NCBI RefSeq assembly: GCF_002531935.1
Contig: NZ_NWSV01000041.1
Coordinates: 1 to 34,055, forward strand
Origin: Rhizobium chutanense
GTDB lineage: Bacteria; Pseudomonadota; Alphaproteobacteria; Rhizobiales; Rhizobiaceae
Direction of reading: 5' to 3'
Length of the DNA stretch: 34,055 nucleotides
This document shows positions 31,600-34,055 of the stretch, one piece after another (position 1 is the first letter of the stretch; each line of letters begins with the position of its first letter). A model generated the notes under the pieces. That model saw nothing but the letters and a program-made list of their open reading frames with translations. It had not been told where the DNA came from and ran no database searches. A program made the position numbers and the translations under genes.

Positions 31600-32417
31600 G
31601 CGCCACCGGATTGCAGAAGCGCCTGACGCCGACCCGCATCTCGGCCATGAAGGGCGGCAAACCGATCGTCTGCCTGACGGCCTACACGACGCCGATGGCG
31701 CGCCTGCTCGACGAGCATTGCGATCTGCTGCTGGTCGGGGATTCGCTCGGCATGGTGCTCTACGGTATGGAGACCACCATCGGCGTCACGCTCGACATGA
31801 TGATCGCCCATGGCAAGGCGGTGATGCGCGGCGTTACCAAAGCCTGCGTCGTCGTCGACATGCCGTTCGGCAGCTATCAGGAATCGAAGGAGGCTGCCTT
31901 CCGCAATGCCGTGCGCATCCTGCAGGAAACCGGCTGCGACGCCGTCAAGCTGGAAGGCGGCGAGGAGATGGCCGAGACCATCGCCTTTCTGACGAAGCGG
32001 GGCATCCCGGTCATGGGACATATCGGCCTGATGCCACAGCAGGTCCAAACCGCGGGCGGCTATCGTTCCGTCGGCCATTCCGAACACGAGACGTCGAAGA
32101 TCCGGCGCGATGCGCATGCCATCGGCGGCTCGGGCGCCTTTGCCGTCGTCATCGAAGGCACGGTGGAACCGCTCGCCCGGGAGGTGACTTCGGCCATCCA
32201 CATACCCAGCATCGGTATCGGCGCTTCTTCCGCCTGCGACGGCCAGGTGCTGGTATCCGACGATATCCTCGGGCTCTTCAACGATTTCACCCCGCGTTTC
32301 GTCAAACGCTACGACGAACTTGGCAAGAGGATCGCGGCGGCCGTCTCCGTCTATGCCGACGAGGTGCGATCGCGAAAGTTTCCGGCTGCGGAGCATACGT
32401 TCAAGCGGCGCTCCTGA
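31596..32417 (+). CDS. panB: 3-methyl-2-oxobutanoate hydroxymethyltransferase (ketopantoate synthase)
   Basis: The 273-residue TIM-barrel enzyme transfers a hydroxymethyl group from 5,10-methylene-tetrahydrofolate to alpha-ketoisovalerate, the first committed step to pantothenate. Conserved segments: ITALTAY-like PIVCLTAYTTPMARLLDEH, LLVGDSLGMVLYGMETT (metal/ligand aspartate in GDS), VVDMPFGSYQES, DAVKLEGGEEMAETI and MGHIGLMPQQVQTAGGY. Its ATG overlaps the panC stop (ATGA), so translation is coupled. The panE reductase is not in the window. Confidence 0.96.
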   Translation: MSATGLQKRLTPTRISAMKGGKPIVCLTAYTTPMARLLDEHCDLLLVGDSLGMVLYGMETTIGVTLDMMIAHGKAVMRGVTKACVVVDMPFGSYQESKEAAFRNAVRILQETGCDAVKLEGGEEMAETIAFLTKRGIPVMGHIGLMPQQVQTAGGYRSVGHSEHETSKIRRDAHAIGGSGAFAVVIEGTVEPLAREVTSAIHIPSIGIGASSACDGQVLVSDDILGLFNDFTPRFVKRYDELGKRIAAAVSVYADEVRSRKFPAAEHTFKRRS

Positions 32418-32564
32418 AGCCGTCGCAATCTCTGTCCAAAAATAGAGCCGACTATACGATTCGCGTCGGAAAATTCGCCGCGCCCTGCGCGGGCGGCTGC
32501 GCATTTCCCTGTCGTTAAGGTTGCCGCCATAGCGCTGCCTCGAAACCAATTTCGAGCGGATGCC

Positions 32565-33968
32565 ATGACACGCCCTTTATCTTTCTTTTCCCGCCTGATC
32601 GACAATCGGGACGGAGCCGTCGCAATCATCGTTATATTGGTCGCCGTACCTCTGCTTCTCGCGGTCGGCGCCTCCATCGATTTCATCAGGGCTTATAACG
32701 ACAGAGTAGATTTGCAGTCGGCAGCCGACTCCGCGGTGCTCGCGGCTGCGGCGAAATATGAGCACGGAATGCCGGAGGCGCGCATTTCCGGCACGGTCAA
32801 CGCCTTCCTGTCCGCGAATGGGACACTCAAGACCGCCGTGATCGGCAAACCGGAAGTATCGAGCGATGAAGCGGAGCTGTGCCTCGACGTGGGGGACGCC
32901 GTCCCCACGACCTTCATGCAGGTGGCCAATATCCAGTCTTTGCCGATCAGCGTCAGATCCTGTGCAGCCTTGCCGGGAGTGAAGCAATTGGAGATCGCGC
33001 TGGTTCTCGACGTGTCCAGTTCGATGATCGAGGAGAACCGTTTTGCACCCATGCAAACCGCGGTCGCCGGTTTTCTGCAGGCCTTTTCGTCCAACGCGTC
33101 GCTCGTCGACAAAACCAAAATCTCGATCGTGCCGTTTTCGAGCCGCATCAATATCGGCATGGCGAATACGACCTGGCTCAAATCATATAACGGAGCAGCC
33201 GCGGTCCCCAAACGCTGGACCGATCCGAAATCTGTTTATACCTCCTCCAGCTACAAGCTCGGTTATTGGATCGACGGCATCACGCCTGTTATGTCCACGT
33301 CCAAGAATTATTACTGGATGGGCTGCATCGAGCCGCGCGCGGATGTCGAGGTTAGGGATGCCGGTGCGATCGGCGCTTACGGCATGAGCGATGCGCCGCC
33401 GACCACATCTGCCTTCGTCGCCATGGATGCCAATCCCAAATCGGGAACGAGCTTCTGTCCGCCGCCGGTCACGCCGCTCACCGGTGACTTCGCCTATCTG
33501 AAAAATGCCGTGAAGAGCCTGACATCCGAAGGCTCCACCCGGCTGGACGCAGGCGTGGTCGCGGGATGGTACACATTGTCGCCGAAATGGCAGGGCGTCT
33601 GGGGAGACAAGTCCTCGCCTGCACCCGTTTCCGATTCCGTGCAGAAAGTCATGGTGTTCATGACCGATGGGGAAATGAACACGAAATACGACCCGAACGA
33701 CAAGTTCGACTGGATCTGTTCTCAGACCCAATCGTCGGCCTGCAACCAGGTTGCCACCTCCGCGATGCAGTCCGCCTGCACGGCGATGAAGAAAAGCGGC
33801 ATCGAGATCTATACGCTTTCCTATAGCGCCGATGCCGACGTGGTGAACATCCGCAACTGCGCCACCAATAGCGCCCATTTCTTCACGGCCTCGCCTGCCA
33901 CCATCAAGACCGTCTACGATGCGATCGCCGCTGCGATCCGCGGGAATACCTTGCGGCTGACGCAGTAA
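32565..33968 (+). CDS. TadG-like pilus-assembly protein with von Willebrand factor A domain
   Basis: The 467-residue protein has a positively charged start (MTRPLSFFSRLIDNRDGAVA) leading into one membrane helix (about 20-40), then FIRAYNDRVDLQSAADSAVL, the signature of TadE/TadG-type N-termini, and a periplasmic von Willebrand A domain with MIDAS motif DVSSS (D149, S151, S153), later GSTRLDAGVV and VMVFMTDGEMNTKYDP. TadG proteins belong to Flp/Tad pilus assembly, but no other tad gene is present here, so it may be a stand-alone member; many rhizobia carry several. Start ATG 32565 is the first of the frame. Four cysteines in the last part may form disulphides. Confidence 0.88.
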   Translation: MTRPLSFFSRLIDNRDGAVAIIVILVAVPLLLAVGASIDFIRAYNDRVDLQSAADSAVLAAAAKYEHGMPEARISGTVNAFLSANGTLKTAVIGKPEVSSDEAELCLDVGDAVPTTFMQVANIQSLPISVRSCAALPGVKQLEIALVLDVSSSMIEENRFAPMQTAVAGFLQAFSSNASLVDKTKISIVPFSSRINIGMANTTWLKSYNGAAAVPKRWTDPKSVYTSSSYKLGYWIDGITPVMSTSKNYYWMGCIEPRADVEVRDAGAIGAYGMSDAPPTTSAFVAMDANPKSGTSFCPPPVTPLTGDFAYLKNAVKSLTSEGSTRLDAGVVAGWYTLSPKWQGVWGDKSSPAPVSDSVQKVMVFMTDGEMNTKYDPNDKFDWICSQTQSSACNQVATSAMQSACTAMKKSGIEIYTLSYSADADVVNIRNCATNSAHFFTASPATIKTVYDAIAAAIRGNTLRLTQ

Positions 33969-34055
33969 TCGGCGACGCTGAACGACCGGGTTGATGGTCG
34001 ACAGTTTGGACCGGGATGATACCTGACAGTTTTCATTCTGTCGTGTGTGCTGCTT

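Noticed and set aside
33969..34055. Possible gene start at the right edge
   Set aside because: The last 87 bases after the TadG-like stop contain no start with a binding site and are too short to judge.

Overview
The window looks like part of a large plasmid (a secondary replicon) from a Rhizobium of the R. etli / R. leguminosarum group. The grounds are a complete repABC replication and partition operon (about 22.0-25.85 kb) with its antisense RNA, a panCB pair (30.66-32.42 kb) of the kind known to be plasmid-borne in Rhizobium (p42f of R. etli CFN42, from memory), a RIME-type palindromic element, and GC-rich coding with alphaproteobacterial gene families throughout. No tRNA, rRNA, CRISPR or intact insertion sequence was seen.

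Layout. 1-1.9 kb is a patchy accessory end: the N-terminal part of an AraC-type regulator cut by the window edge, a short LuxR-type HTH gene that may be a remnant, and an AT-richer HAD phosphatase. 2.05-9.29 kb (minus strand) is an AfuABC-like ABC importer with two paralogous periplasmic binding proteins, a fused double permease and an ATPase, followed by a YqaB-like HAD phosphatase and an inositol-monophosphatase-family enzyme. Divergent from it, 9.50-12.33 kb carries an OmpR-type response regulator and a histidine kinase with a large periplasmic domain. The AfuA family and the two phosphatases suggest import and dephosphorylation of a phosphorylated sugar under two-component control. Three contiguous 9-bp direct repeats lie in the shared promoter region.

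12.64-21.80 kb is a carbohydrate utilisation locus: a ROK repressor-like gene convergent with a Gfo/Idh/MocA oxidoreductase, then a CUT1 ABC operon (binding protein, two permeases), a second ROK regulator, a sugar-phosphate isomerase/epimerase and a UgpC/MsmK-type ATPase, closed by a strong stem-loop. The substrate is not evident.

22.04-25.85 kb is repABC, with palindromes before repA and at the repA stop that could be RepA/RepB sites, and a ctRNA gene between repB and repC. Directly behind it, a PIN-domain toxin-like gene overlaps the 3' end of repC by 42 bp in antisense and is divergent from an excisionase-type HTH protein, which reads as an unusual toxin-antitoxin arrangement linked to plasmid maintenance. 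Then come a methyl-accepting chemotaxis protein co-transcribed with a di-haem cytochrome c peroxidase, a ProQ/FinO-family RNA chaperone, panC-panB, and a TadG-like pilus-assembly/von Willebrand A protein at the end.

The points most worth a second look are the two-binding-protein Afu system with its kinase and operator repeats, the divergent PIN/HTH pair overlapping repC, and a FinO-type RNA chaperone on a plasmid whose copy number is set by an antisense RNA.
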